DNA of 34,359 nt from an uncultured Flavobacteriales bacterium (lineage in GTDB: Bacteria > Bacteroidota > Bacteroidia > Flavobacteriales > Crocinitomicaceae), in assembly GCA_946480815.1 (NCBI GenBank), contig CAMLLB010000049.1:1-34359 (forward strand). The letters are read 5' to 3'. Under the pieces are notes generated by a model, which was given only the letters and a program-made list of their open reading frames with translations, did not search any database and was not told the DNA's origin. This document shows positions 1 to 8,346 of this stretch, in pieces; within the stretch, counting starts at the first letter, position 1; every line of letters starts with the position of its first letter. A program made the translations under genes and the position numbers.

Positions 1-2015
1 TTGTCTCCGGAAAGACGTACTTCCACCGGTGCTGTCATTGGCGGGCCTTGTTCAAAGTTCTTCACCTCAATCTTAGCTCCCGGATATTCATTAAAAATAG
101 AACGTAAATGATCCGCTATTTCCTGTTTCTTATCCACCCCGGTGTGTTTTTCCAGCTGCACGAAGACCTGGGCAAAATCACTGCGTTCATTTTCCTGGGC
201 AACATTGTAATATACAGGAGGATTTCCTTTTCCAACGTTTGCGGCATAGTATTCCACTTCTGGAATTTTACTCAATTCTTTTTCTACAAACCGGGTAATC
301 TCATCCGTACGATTCAGGTTTGTTTGCAAAGGTGCCGAAACATTCACCATGAATTGCGGTTTTTCGGAAGCCGGGAACAAACTGAATCCAATTACAGGGA
401 ACAAAGCCAAAGAACCGATGAAAATAATCAGGGCAACTGTCAAGGTAATGATCGGTCTTTTCAGCGCTTTATCCAGCAATACGGAATAAGTCCCCGAAAT
501 TGCTTTCTGCAATACTCTTAAGAAAATATTTCCATCGTGTTGTCCATCGTGTTGTTTCAACAAACGACTGGACAAGAACGGGATGATCGTTAACGAAACC
601 AACATGGAAGCCAATACACTTGCAATAACTGCCATTGGAAGACTTCGGATAAAATCTCCGGAAATTTCGGGTAAAAACACCAAAGGTAAAAAGGCAATGA
701 TCAGGGTAACCGTACAACCGACCACCGAAAGTCCGATTTGCTGGGTGGCCATCAACGTTGCATCCATCCTGGAATAACCCTCGCGCAGCCAGCGTTCGAT
801 GTTTTCAACGACCACAATACTGTCGTCAACCAGTAAGCCCAGTGCTACTACCAAACCAACAATACTCAGCTGATTGATATTGTATCCCATTACATTCAGA
901 AGTACCAAACCGATAGCCAATGAAAGCGGAATAGAAATCATAACAACCAGTGATGCTCTTCCTCCCAATGGAAGCAAGGTAATTGCAACCAGGAGAATTG
1001 CGATCAGGAAATCTACTCCTAATCCACCCAAACGCGCATTCACATTATCTCCCTGGTCAAAATGATTGATCATATCGATATTGGAAGGCAGATGCGGGTC
1101 GAATTCATCCAGGACTTTCTGATACTTCTTTTGAGTTTCGGAAATATTGAAACCTTCTTTCTGCGCAGCTGTTACGAAAACACAACGATGACCATTCAAT
1201 CGGGTGATGTGCTTTGTTTCGGAAAAATCGTAATACACATCTGCCACATCCTTCAGCGGAATTGTTTTCCCTTCGGAAGCATAAATGATCGTATTGGCAA
1301 TTTCGTCCAGGGAAACATAATTTCCACTTGTTTTGACGTTCAGAGACTTTGTTCCAACATCGATACTTCCTCCTGGAATATTTGCGATCTCACTTTGTAA
1401 GGTTCCCACTACGGCATTCAAAGGAAGATGAAGCTGTGCCAGTTTATCCGTTCTCAAATCAATGCGAACCTGTTCATCCGATAAACCGTGAATTTTTACG
1501 TTCTTCAGTTCAGTCAGTTTCTCCAGTTCTTCCTGCAGGTCCTCTGCTACCCGTTTCAATGATTTCCTGGAAGCATTTTCACTGATCAAAGCAGTTTGAA
1601 TAACGTTCACGTCGGAAGCCACCAATTTCTTTACTTCGATACTCAGGATCTCATCCGGCAGTTCGGAACGCATTCCGTTCACTTCCCGGGTCAGTTCCTG
1701 GAACTTTTCATTTACATCCGACTCGTATTTGTATTCTACCTGCATGACTGCCACACCATCTTTGATCTGTGTTTTGATCCGTTTGATGTTCTCCAAGCTG
1801 TAAATCTGTTTTTCGAGCGGTTTTACAACCAATTCTTCCATATCTGAAGGACTGGTCCCGGGATAAACTACAATTACCGGGAACATGGGTGAATTGGTAG
1901 CAGGGTCCTCACTGCGGGGCATGGTCAAAAGCGTATTCACTCCCAGGGCGATCGCCATGATGAACAACACCAGGGTAAACTGGTAATTGCGTACTGCGTA
2001 TGTTGCTATTTTCAT
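1..2015 (-). CDS. RND efflux transporter permease, AcrB/HAE1-like (3' part outside window)
   Basis: Reading the minus strand from the ATG at 2015 gives about 671 codons with no stop up to the window edge, so the C-terminal third is missing. The start (MKIATYAVRNYQFTLVLF) is a typical RND first membrane helix. A periplasmic porter region follows, then helices with the TM4 motif GLLVDDSIVVVEN. Its paired Asp residues, near 397-398, match the proton-relay Asp pair of AcrB. The protein is an inner-membrane, proton-driven pump that takes substrate from the membrane or periplasm to a TolC channel. It is the last visible gene of a tetR-tolC-hlyD-RND operon and starts 10 bases after the adaptor gene. 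The substrate (drug, detergent, metal) cannot be read from the sequence, although the porter domain looks like the multidrug HAE1 type. The frame is open and intact as far as it goes. Confidence 0.93.
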   Translation of the reverse strand, partial: MKIATYAVRNYQFTLVLFIMAIALGVNTLLTMPRSEDPATNSPMFPVIVVYPGTSPSDMEELVVKPLEKQIYSLENIKRIKTQIKDGVAVMQVEYKYESDVNEKFQELTREVNGMRSELPDEILSIEVKKLVASDVNVIQTALISENASRKSLKRVAEDLQEELEKLTELKNVKIHGLSDEQVRIDLRTDKLAQLHLPLNAVVGTLQSEIANIPGGSIDVGTKSLNVKTSGNYVSLDEIANTIIYASEGKTIPLKDVADVYYDFSETKHITRLNGHRCVFVTAAQKEGFNISETQKKYQKVLDEFDPHLPSNIDMINHFDQGDNVNARLGGLGVDFLIAILLVAITLLPLGGRASLVVMISIPLSLAIGLVLLNVMGYNINQLSIVGLVVALGLLVDDSIVVVENIERWLREGYSRMDATLMATQQIGLSVVGCTVTLIIAFLPLVFLPEISGDFIRSLPMAVIASVLASMLVSLTIIPFLSSRLLKQHDGQHDGNIFLRVLQKAISGTYSVLLDKALKRPIITLTVALIIFIGSLALFPVIGFSLFPASEKPQFMVNVSAPLQTNLNRTDEITRFVEKELSKIPEVEYYAANVGKGNPPVYYNVAQENERSDFAQVFVQLEKHTGVDKKQEIADHLRSIFNEYPGAKIEVKNFEQGPPMTAPVEVRLSGD

Positions 2016-2025
2016 CTTGCGGAAG

Positions 2026-3069
2026 TTACTTGGATGAAATGACAGAACTTTCGTTCAGATAAGGTCCACCGGAAACAATTACATATTTGTATCCTTCCAA
2101 ACCTTCAGAGATTTCCACCACATTCTGGTCCAGATTTTCAATTTTCACCGGAACTTTCCTGACCGTTTTTCGATCGTTCGAAATGAATACGAATCCATCG
2201 TCTGCATTTCCGTCCAGGAGTGCTTCGTATGGAATTTTCCAGTTCTCGGAAGTTTCCGAAAGTGTGATCGTTGCTTTTCCGAAAACACCACTCGCCAATC
2301 CTTCAGGCAATTTCCCGCGGATTTCCAATTCAACGGTAAATGTTCCACTGTATGGGTCAATGCTTTCCGATTTACGGGAAACCGTTGCTTTTAATGTCTT
2401 GTCTTTAAATACGTCTGCCTCGATTTCCGCCCGATCTCCTATTTTGATCTGGCTCCATTGACGATCACTTACACCTACTTTCAATTTGAACGAACTGGAT
2501 CCGGCCCCGTTTGTTTGAAAAACCGGAGTACCACTGCTCACCAATTGTCCGGGATTTGCCATCTTTTTCAAGATAAATCCATTGGAAACGGCTCTTATTT
2601 CAGCATATTTCAGGTTGAATAACGCCGATTGTAGTTGTTCCTGGGCGACGTCAAACGCGGTTTGGGCATTTTGCATTTGTTCCAGGGTTGCAAAACCTTC
2701 TTTTTGCAAATTTTTCGCACGCTCCAGATCGCGTTTTGCTTTTTCCAGGCCCAGTTTTGCCTGGCTTACAGTTGCTTTTACCAAGGTCAGATCTAAGGTA
2801 GCAAGCAATTGTCCTTTATGCACCTTATCACCTTCTTTTACATACAACTTTTGGATGATTCCCCCGGAAAGGAAGGACAAATAGGTCTCATCGTCTGTTG
2901 TAAACTGACCTGAAACATGAATTTCTTCAGTTGAATTCATTGCATGTATGGATTCCAGTTTCACCGGAATCACTTCCGTTTTCGGAATTTCGTTACCTGT
3001 TTTTTCTTTCGAACCGCAAGAAGCAAGAATAAACGAAAGAAACAGTGCCGGAATGACTAAATTTTTCAT
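2026..3069 (-). CDS. RND efflux periplasmic adaptor (HlyD/MFP family) lipoprotein
   Basis: A 347-residue membrane-fusion protein that bridges the inner-membrane RND pump and the TolC-like channel. The N-terminus MKNLVIPALFLSFILASCGSK is a lipoprotein signal with lipobox LASC, lipidated Cys at residue 18. A barrel-sandwich half motif follows (GGIIQKLYVKEGDKVHKGQLLATLD), then a long coiled-coil hairpin rich in K/E/Q (about residues 95-150). The second lipoyl half (AVSNGFILKKMANPGQLVSSGTPVF) and the beta-barrel and membrane-proximal domains complete the usual order. It lies 14 bases after tolC and 10 bases before the RND gene, so all three are surely one transcript. Length is typical of the family. 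Confidence 0.95.
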   Translation of the reverse strand: MKNLVIPALFLSFILASCGSKEKTGNEIPKTEVIPVKLESIHAMNSTEEIHVSGQFTTDDETYLSFLSGGIIQKLYVKEGDKVHKGQLLATLDLTLVKATVSQAKLGLEKAKRDLERAKNLQKEGFATLEQMQNAQTAFDVAQEQLQSALFNLKYAEIRAVSNGFILKKMANPGQLVSSGTPVFQTNGAGSSSFKLKVGVSDRQWSQIKIGDRAEIEADVFKDKTLKATVSRKSESIDPYSGTFTVELEIRGKLPEGLASGVFGKATITLSETSENWKIPYEALLDGNADDGFVFISNDRKTVRKVPVKIENLDQNVVEISEGLEGYKYVIVSGGPYLNESSVISSK

Positions 3070-3083
3070 AATCGAATAGTTTA

Positions 3084-4427
3084 TTAATTGAATTTCAATG
3101 GATATGTTGCTGCTGCCCGCTCAAGTTCAGCCAGTGAACTCAAGTAATTTTGGTATTGAATGAGGACAAACAATTCAGCGTTGATCACCTGATTGGAGGC
3201 ATCAATGAATTCAAGCTGATTAGTTAATCCTTCTCTGTTTGCACCGGAAACCAGTGCAAAGTATTCTTTGGAAGCCCCTAACTGAACCTTAGCCGTTTCC
3301 CAATTTTCCTGTGCGTTTAATACGTTTCGAAGTGCTTGTGTCCGTTGCAATTCCAATTGCTGAGCAACCTGGTCCAATTGCAAGCGTGCATGCTCCAATT
3401 CGTATTTTGTTTGTTTGATCTGCTGCTGATTGCGTGAGCCATTGTAAATCGGTATGGAAGCTGAAACACCGAACATGTAATAAGCAGATTTCCGGCTCAC
3501 TTCCCAATTTGTTCCCTGGGAACCCAAATCCAAAAAAGCATGGATCTTCGGGACCCAATAGTTCTTGTTCATTTTCAAGACTGATTCCTGTACTTCAATC
3601 GATTGGTTGATCAGTTGGATCTCTTCACGTTCCGCCTTCACTTCCAATTCCGGATTAGTCGCTGAAGTTTCTTCCAATATAATTTCCGAATCCAGTGGTT
3701 TGTTGATCAGAAAATTGAAATAGGCCTGGGCATTCTTCAATTGATTTTTAGCCGTGGAAATAGAAGTATTCATTTTCATCAACTCTGTCTGAGCTTTCAC
3801 CAAAGTCACCTTCAAACCCTTTCCCTGTTTGATCATAGCCTCGTTCAAAGCCACGTTTTGTTCCAGGATTTTCTTATTTGATTCATAAACCTCTACGGAT
3901 TTGGAAGCCATGATGACATTGTAATAGGCAACTTTGATATCCTTCACTAATTCACGTGCATATACCTGCATATCCAAACTGCTGAGTGCCACTTTTTGCT
4001 CCTGGATCTGCTTATTTGCAACAATGTCCATATTCAGCAAGGGAACGGAAGTCCGAATGTAGGTATCGTAGAAATTATTCGGCAGGAAGTTGATTTGCTG
4101 GTTCTGAATTTGTGGAAAGGAGTTCGTTCCCGTCATTTGATTTAAGGTGGAATAAACCGGGTTCAACATATCCCCAACCGGAAGTTCCGAATACCTTCCT
4201 CCTTCTGCAGTTGTATAAGAAGCATTGAAATTGACAGAAGGCAGAAAATTACTTTTCGCAGTGTTTAATGTCAAAAGTGCCTTTTCCAATTGGATGGAAC
4301 GTTGCTTGAGCACCAGGTTGGAGTCTAATCCTTGCCGGATATAGTTCTCCAAAGCTCCTTGCGACCAGGCTGTATGAACAAACATACTTGCTGAAATCGC
4401 CACCAGAAGAATCATTTTTCGTCTCAT
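3084..4427 (-). CDS. TolC-family outer-membrane efflux channel
   Basis: A 447-residue outer-membrane factor of the TolC/OprM type. A signal peptide (MRRKMILLVAISASMFVHTAWSQ) precedes a long helical protein with two repeated halves rich in Gln, Asn, Leu and Ala, as expected for the alpha-barrel tunnel. A small hydrophobic/aromatic region forms the beta-barrel. It is the exit duct of the efflux complex encoded downstream. The start at 4427 sits 48 bases after the tetR stop, and a 17-bp palindrome almost identical to the tetR promoter operator lies in that gap (4445-4461). TetR therefore probably also controls tolC directly (inference). Confidence 0.93.
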   Translation of the reverse strand: MRRKMILLVAISASMFVHTAWSQGALENYIRQGLDSNLVLKQRSIQLEKALLTLNTAKSNFLPSVNFNASYTTAEGGRYSELPVGDMLNPVYSTLNQMTGTNSFPQIQNQQINFLPNNFYDTYIRTSVPLLNMDIVANKQIQEQKVALSSLDMQVYARELVKDIKVAYYNVIMASKSVEVYESNKKILEQNVALNEAMIKQGKGLKVTLVKAQTELMKMNTSISTAKNQLKNAQAYFNFLINKPLDSEIILEETSATNPELEVKAEREEIQLINQSIEVQESVLKMNKNYWVPKIHAFLDLGSQGTNWEVSRKSAYYMFGVSASIPIYNGSRNQQQIKQTKYELEHARLQLDQVAQQLELQRTQALRNVLNAQENWETAKVQLGASKEYFALVSGANREGLTNQLEFIDASNQVINAELFVLIQYQNYLSSLAELERAAATYPLKFN

Positions 4428-4444
4428 ATAATCATCGTTATTTT

Positions 4445-4461
4445 ACTAAACAGTGTTAAGT
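4445..4461. promoter_or_regulatory. Second TetR operator, upstream of tolC
   Basis: ACTAAACAGTGTTAAGT differs at only one of 17 positions from the reverse complement of the tetR-promoter palindrome at 5122-5138. It lies between the tetR stop and the tolC ATG, 18 bases before the start codon. A clear TAnnTTTG box is not visible next to it, so an internal promoter is possible but unproven. A bound repressor could also act as a roadblock. Confidence 0.75.
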
Positions 4462-4475
4462 AATTATTAAAAAAA

Positions 4476-5096
4476 TTAGCGCCCGAAAGCATCCAGCATT
4501 TTTTGGAACTCAGCATAAGCCAAATCAACGATTTGTTCGCTCTTTTCTTCATCCAAAACCTTGCAGCGCCCGCGGTCATATAAATTACACATTCCATGCA
4601 GGGTTGCCCACAACAGATAAGAACCGGCTTCTACATCATTGAAAGGAAGATAGCCCTGATCTATGCATTGCTGAACGGAGAATTTCAGTCCTTCGAAAGT
4701 ACTCATGCCCTCCTGCCAGACTTCGTGATCTTCGTCCAGTTTATTCATAGGTGACTTCTGCACGAACATCAAATCGTAATAATCCGGATGCTCCATTGCG
4801 AACTGGATGTAGACACGTCCCATTGCCTTGATACGTTCAAACGGATTTTCGACCAGGCTGAGCACCTCCATTTTGCTTCCCAGTAATTGAAAACCTTCGG
4901 TATGAAGCGCAAAAAGGATTGCGTCTTTATCCTTGTAATACAAATAAATAGTTGTGGGACTGTATTCAATGCGTTGAGCTATGGAACGAATGGAAGTCTG
5001 GTCAAAACCTTTTTCCAAAAAAACCTCACGGGCAGCTGTGAGGATGCTTTTTTGCAACAATTCTTTTTCCCGTTCCTTACGTTCGTTTATTCCCAT
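4476..5096 (-). CDS. TetR/AcrR-family repressor of the efflux operon
   Basis: A transcriptional repressor with an N-terminal TetR helix-turn-helix (ILTAAREVFLEKGFDQTSIR, then SIAQRIEYSPTTIYLYYKDK) and an all-helical ligand domain. I chose the ATG at 5096 (MGINERKEREKE, 206 residues). The in-frame ATG at 5117 lies inside the -7 promoter box (5115-5122), so it should not be in the mRNA. The gene is the first of a same-strand operon with tolC, hlyD and an RND pump. A perfect 17-bp palindrome in its own promoter spacer points to autoregulation. The inducing ligand is probably a substrate of the pump, by analogy with AcrR-type systems (inference). Confidence 0.92.
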   Translation of the reverse strand: MGINERKEREKELLQKSILTAAREVFLEKGFDQTSIRSIAQRIEYSPTTIYLYYKDKDAILFALHTEGFQLLGSKMEVLSLVENPFERIKAMGRVYIQFAMEHPDYYDLMFVQKSPMNKLDEDHEVWQEGMSTFEGLKFSVQQCIDQGYLPFNDVEAGSYLLWATLHGMCNLYDRGRCKVLDEEKSEQIVDLAYAEFQKMLDAFGR

Positions 5097-5114
5097 TTTG
5101 AATATTGAATGGTA

Positions 5115-5145
5115 CAAATATACTTAACACTGTTAAGTTTCCAAA
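5115..5145 (-). promoter_or_regulatory. tetR promoter with TetR operator palindrome in the spacer
   Basis: On the minus strand a TTTG (5142-5145) is followed by exactly 19 bases and then TATATTTG (5115-5122). This is a full match to the Bacteroidetes -33/-7 consensus (TTTG, N19, TAnnTTTG). The spacer holds the palindrome ACTTAACACTGTTAAGT (5122-5138), two perfect 8-base arms around one central base. A repressor bound there would cover the promoter. The near-identical copy upstream of tolC supports a real operator. Confidence 0.85.
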
Positions 5146-5190
5146 TTTTATTTCAAAAAAATTCAAGAAAAATACAGATGTACTATTTTG

Positions 5191-5374
5191 AACCACATAG
5201 GAATATAGGTCACGTAGTTTGGATATAATTATGTGATTGAATAATGGGCTATATGCTCTATGCGCCTTTGCTGGAGCTTGTGTCATCGCTAACCTTGCTC
5301 TGCCGAAGTGGCTTCACGAAGGCGAAGAGCTCCTGGCGACATGCGATTAGCGTAAGCGTTGTTTCTATGTGGTT
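5191..5374. repeat. MITE-like dispersed repeat, copy A (full)
   Basis: This 184-base element is bounded by 13-base inverted ends: AACCACATAGGAA (5191-5203) and TTTCTATGTGGTT (5362-5374), 12 of 13 paired. Its interior, read on the minus strand, contains AACGCTTACGCT, CGCATGTCGCCAG, AGCGATG and AAGGCGCATAG. These recur in the same order at 34212-34304 and in shortened form at 8284-8333. It has no coding capacity. It fills most of the gap between tetR and bioF. After it, 5375-5462 is AT-rich sequence ending in CTTCGTGCACCTTGTG and TCCTTCGTGGTTAA, with no gene seen. Confidence 0.7.
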
Positions 5375-5462
5375 AAATTCCAATGACTGAACTTGCGAAG
5401 TCTTTATTATCAAATAATCCTCTGCATGAAATAAATCTTCGTGCACCTTGTGTCCTTCGTGG

Positions 5463-6551
5463 TTAATCCAACAATGCTATCAATTGATCAATTTCCTCTT
5501 TGGTATTGAATGCATGCATGCAAATGCGTAAGCGCTGGGAACCTGCCGGAACCGTTGGCGGTAAGATCGCTTTCACAGCGAATCCTGCTCGCTGAAGTTG
5601 TTCCGCCTTTCTTTTACACGCTTCCAAATCAGGGAACTCAATTATCTGGATCGGGGAATTTACAGAACTCAAAGTCGACTGAACGGACTGGGAAAAACGT
5701 GCAATATTTTCCTGCAATTGCTCTCGCATGGCAGTTGCCTTACTTCGTTCAACCTGGTTCAGAATGTGTACATACATTGCTTCAGGAAGTGCAGTGGTAT
5801 AAATAAATGAACGGGCAAAATTGATCAGGTATTGCCTCACTTCCTCTGAACAACAAACAACGGCTCCGTGCGCTCCATATGCTTTTCCGAAAGTAAACAG
5901 GCGAATAAAAACGGAATCCAGTATCTCGTTTTCCTCACAGAGTCCTCTGCCTTCGTTTCCAAAAACACCACCGGAATGTGCTTCGTCCACAATCAATAAT
6001 GCTCCGGACTCCTTACATAAACGGCTCATTTCAACCAGGGGAGCCATATCGCCATCCATACTGTAAAGTGATTCCACCGCTACAAAAACGGTTCCTTGTG
6101 CCATCGCTGAAGCTATTGGCGACATGCGATCTGCTTTTTGTATTTTCTTTTTCAGATCAGCAAGATCATTGTGCCGGAAAGAAAACGAATTGGCGAAGCT
6201 CAGGCGAATCCCATCCCGGACGGATGCGTGAACCAGTTCATCGTAAATGATGGTATCTCCTTTTTGAGGAAGTGATGAGAATAAGCCCAGATTTGCATCA
6301 TAACCCGAGTTAAAGATCAAGGCCGCTTCCGATTGAAAATGATCGGCGATTTTACTTTCAACCTCTTCTACCACTTTCGAATTCCCGGAAATTAAACGCG
6401 ACCCGGTACTTCCGCGCATTTCAATCGTATGTGCAGCCTGCCCGAGTCCCAAATAATCATTCGACCAAAAATCAGAATGATTATCAAACGACAAAAGGGA
6501 GCGTAAACTCCCCTTCTCTATTCTATCTTGTAAATTGCGTTGAAACTTCAA
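5463..6551 (-). CDS. bioF: 8-amino-7-oxononanoate synthase (biotin synthesis)
   Basis: A fold-type I PLP enzyme of the alpha-oxoamine synthase family. BioF condenses pimeloyl-ACP/CoA with alanine to give KAPA, the first step of biotin ring assembly. Seen are NDYLGLG near the N-terminus, FNSGYDANLG, the PLP-ring Asp/His motif VDEAHSGGVFG, and TFGKAYGAHG with the Schiff-base Lys at about residue 223. At 362 residues it is close to E. coli BioF (384). It follows bioB by 9 bases on the same strand, which favours BioF over the related Kbl or serine palmitoyltransferase. There is no ATG between the bioB stop and the conserved core. The best start is TTG at 6551, giving (M)KFQRNLQDRIEKGS. Confidence 0.88.
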   Translation of the reverse strand: MKFQRNLQDRIEKGSLRSLLSFDNHSDFWSNDYLGLGQAAHTIEMRGSTGSRLISGNSKVVEEVESKIADHFQSEAALIFNSGYDANLGLFSSLPQKGDTIIYDELVHASVRDGIRLSFANSFSFRHNDLADLKKKIQKADRMSPIASAMAQGTVFVAVESLYSMDGDMAPLVEMSRLCKESGALLIVDEAHSGGVFGNEGRGLCEENEILDSVFIRLFTFGKAYGAHGAVVCCSEEVRQYLINFARSFIYTTALPEAMYVHILNQVERSKATAMREQLQENIARFSQSVQSTLSSVNSPIQIIEFPDLEACKRKAEQLQRAGFAVKAILPPTVPAGSQRLRICMHAFNTKEEIDQLIALLD

Positions 6552-6560
6552 ACTTCCGGT

Positions 6561-7655
6561 TTAAGAAACAGTTACTTTTCTTGGAACGAATCCTGCAGAT
6601 GCAATTTTAGCTTCTGCCAGTTCTTTCGCTCTTTGAGCTTCTTTTTCCTTTCTAGCTTCGATAATCGGATCTGGCTTGGAAACCGGTTGTTCTCCATCAG
6701 CGAATGCTTCTTTCGGGACCAATCCCAAAATTTCGAACATTTCTTTATCTTCATTGAACTCCGGATTCGGAGTAGTCAATAATTTATCTCCTGCGAAAAT
6801 GGATCCTGCTCCGGCCATGAAACACAATGCCTGACCTTCCATATTCATTTTTGTTCTTCCCGCCGACAAACGTACAACCGCTTCAGGGAATGCAATACGC
6901 GTTGTAGCAACCATGCGGATCATTTCCCATTGTTCAATCGGTTTCTGGTCTTCCAATGGCGTTCCCTCCACTGCAACCAATGCATTGATCGGAATAGACT
7001 CCGGTGGATTTTCCATTTCCATATAGCTCAATAACAAACCAACCCGGTCTTCAACAGCTTCACCCATTCCGATGATTCCACCGGAACAAACTGTCAAACC
7101 GGCTTTTTTTGCGTTATCAATTGTGTTCAGACGATCTTCGTACTCACGCGTAGAAATCACATCCCCGTAGAACTCCTTGGATGAATCCAGGTTGTGGTTA
7201 TATGCAAACAATCCGGCATTTTTCAAGCGTTTTGCCTGGTCTTCGTTCATCATCCCAAGTGTTGCACAAACTTCCATTCCCAGGTCGTTTACTGCAGCAA
7301 CCATTTCGATTACGTTGTCAAAATCTTTGTTATCTCGTACTTCTCTCCATGCTGCTCCCATACACAGGCGGGACGAACCGTTTGCCTGGGCATTTTTCGC
7401 CTGTTCGATCACCGATTCAACAGTCATCAATTTATGAGCTTCCACATTTGTATGATAACGTGCAGCCTGCGGACAATATCCACAATCTTCCGGACAACCA
7501 CCGGTTTTGATACTCAACAAGGAAGACATTTGAACTTCTCTCGGGTTGTGGTATTGACGGTGTATTGTTGCTGCTTCGAAAACCAATTCCAACAATGGTT
7601 TGTTATATAATTCCAGTAAGCTTTCTTTCGTGTTATATGCGGGGTTTACTTTCAT
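6561..7655 (-). CDS. bioB: Biotin synthase (radical SAM)
   Basis: BioB inserts sulfur into dethiobiotin to make biotin. The 364-residue protein has the radical-SAM cluster GGCPEDCGYCPQA (Cys54, Cys58, Cys61, the CxxxCxxC that binds the 4Fe-4S cluster). It also has family motifs such as CMGAAWREVRD, YNHNLDSSKEFY, CSGGIIGMGE and VRLSAGRTKM, the last around the residues binding the 2Fe-2S cluster. The C-terminus carries a charged tail (EARKEKEAQRAKELAEAK) beyond the conserved barrel; tails vary in this family. It is the first gene of a bioB-bioF pair. The other biotin genes (bioA, bioD) are not in the window. A TATATTTG -7 box lies upstream. Confidence 0.97.
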   Translation of the reverse strand: MKVNPAYNTKESLLELYNKPLLELVFEAATIHRQYHNPREVQMSSLLSIKTGGCPEDCGYCPQAARYHTNVEAHKLMTVESVIEQAKNAQANGSSRLCMGAAWREVRDNKDFDNVIEMVAAVNDLGMEVCATLGMMNEDQAKRLKNAGLFAYNHNLDSSKEFYGDVISTREYEDRLNTIDNAKKAGLTVCSGGIIGMGEAVEDRVGLLLSYMEMENPPESIPINALVAVEGTPLEDQKPIEQWEMIRMVATTRIAFPEAVVRLSAGRTKMNMEGQALCFMAGAGSIFAGDKLLTTPNPEFNEDKEMFEILGLVPKEAFADGEQPVSKPDPIIEARKEKEAQRAKELAEAKIASAGFVPRKVTVS

Positions 7656-7675
7656 ATCTGAATTCTAATGAGGAA

Positions 7676-7683
7676 CAAATATA
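7676..7683 (-). promoter_or_regulatory. Candidate -7 box for bioB-bioF
   Basis: TATATTTG on the minus strand, ending 20 bases before the bioB ATG, matches the Bacteroidetes -7 consensus exactly. No TTG is found at the expected -33 spacing, so the call rests on the -7 box and its position. I see no clear operator palindrome for a biotin repressor. Confidence 0.5.
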
Positions 7684-7764
7684 CAAAGTCTCCCGCAGGT
7701 GGCACTTACTTGTGTTTTGAAATTATGAACAGGAAAGGATTATATTTATAGATCCGAATTTTCA

Positions 7765-8259
7765 ATGATGAATCAGGAAATAGCAAACATTCGAGCATAC
7801 CGCAATTCCGACAAGGATTCCTGCATGGAGATTTTCCTTACGAATGTCCCGAAGTATTTTACACTGGAAGAGGTGGATGAATTTGACCGCTTTTTAACCA
7901 GGCAGAACGATCCGGAAGCTACTGATAATCCTCCCTACTTTGTCATGGAACTGGAAAACAAACTCATTGGCTGTGGCGGTATCGGTGAAAAGAAAGGAAT
8001 TGATGGTGTGGATTCCATTACTTTTGTATGGGGAATGGTTGATCGTTCTTACCACAAACAAGGTTTTGGAGAACAATTACTGGTCTTTCGTCTGAAAGAA
8101 ATCAAATCCCAGTTTCCAAATAAGCCGATTATCCTGGATACCACCCAATTTTCGTATTCGTTTTTTGAAAAATATGGTTTTAAAACCGTGAAGATTACCG
8201 AGAACTCGTATGGAGAAGGAATGCACCGTTATGATATGGAATTGAAAATGGAGAATTGA
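7765..8259 (+). CDS. GNAT-family N-acetyltransferase
   Basis: A 164-residue single-domain GNAT. The N-terminal IRAYRNSDKDSCMEIF is the usual first strand and helix. FVMELENKLIGCGGIGEK forms strands 2-4. The acetyl-CoA loop is VDRSYHKQGFGEQLL (motif A, with the Q-x-x-G-x-G/A-like HKQGFGEQL), and FSYSFFEKYGFKTVK is motif B with the typical F-E-K-Y-G-F. Such enzymes move acetyl from acetyl-CoA to an amine. The substrate cannot be told. The gene is alone on its strand, divergent from bioB and convergent with ispF. Confidence 0.88.
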   Translation: MMNQEIANIRAYRNSDKDSCMEIFLTNVPKYFTLEEVDEFDRFLTRQNDPEATDNPPYFVMELENKLIGCGGIGEKKGIDGVDSITFVWGMVDRSYHKQGFGEQLLVFRLKEIKSQFPNKPIILDTTQFSYSFFEKYGFKTVKITENSYGEGMHRYDMELKMEN

Positions 8260-8283
8260 AAAGTTAAAAAGAAAAAGGTGATT

Positions 8284-8333
8284 GAATGCTTACGCAGGAG
8301 CTACAGCATAGGCGCAGCGTAGTCGAAATCATC
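8284..8333. repeat. Dispersed repeat, shortened copy C
   Basis: The gap between the convergent GNAT and ispF genes holds TGCTTACGC, CAGGAGCTACAGC and ATAGGCGCAGC. These are pieces of the longer repeat at 5191-5374 and 34212-34304, with the middle missing. Flanking AAGGTGATT (8275-8283) and ATCATCCTT can pair imperfectly, so the insert could also fold in RNA. Confidence 0.4.
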
Positions 8334-8346
8334 CTTTGAACATTTT

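Noticed and set aside
108..1847. Several plus-strand open frames at the left edge
   Set aside because: All are shadows of the RND pump gene, which reads without stop on the minus strand from 2015 to the edge.
7656..7764. Riboswitch or BioR/BirA operator before bioB
   Set aside because: No conserved riboswitch core or clear palindrome is seen in the 109-base gap, only a -7 box.
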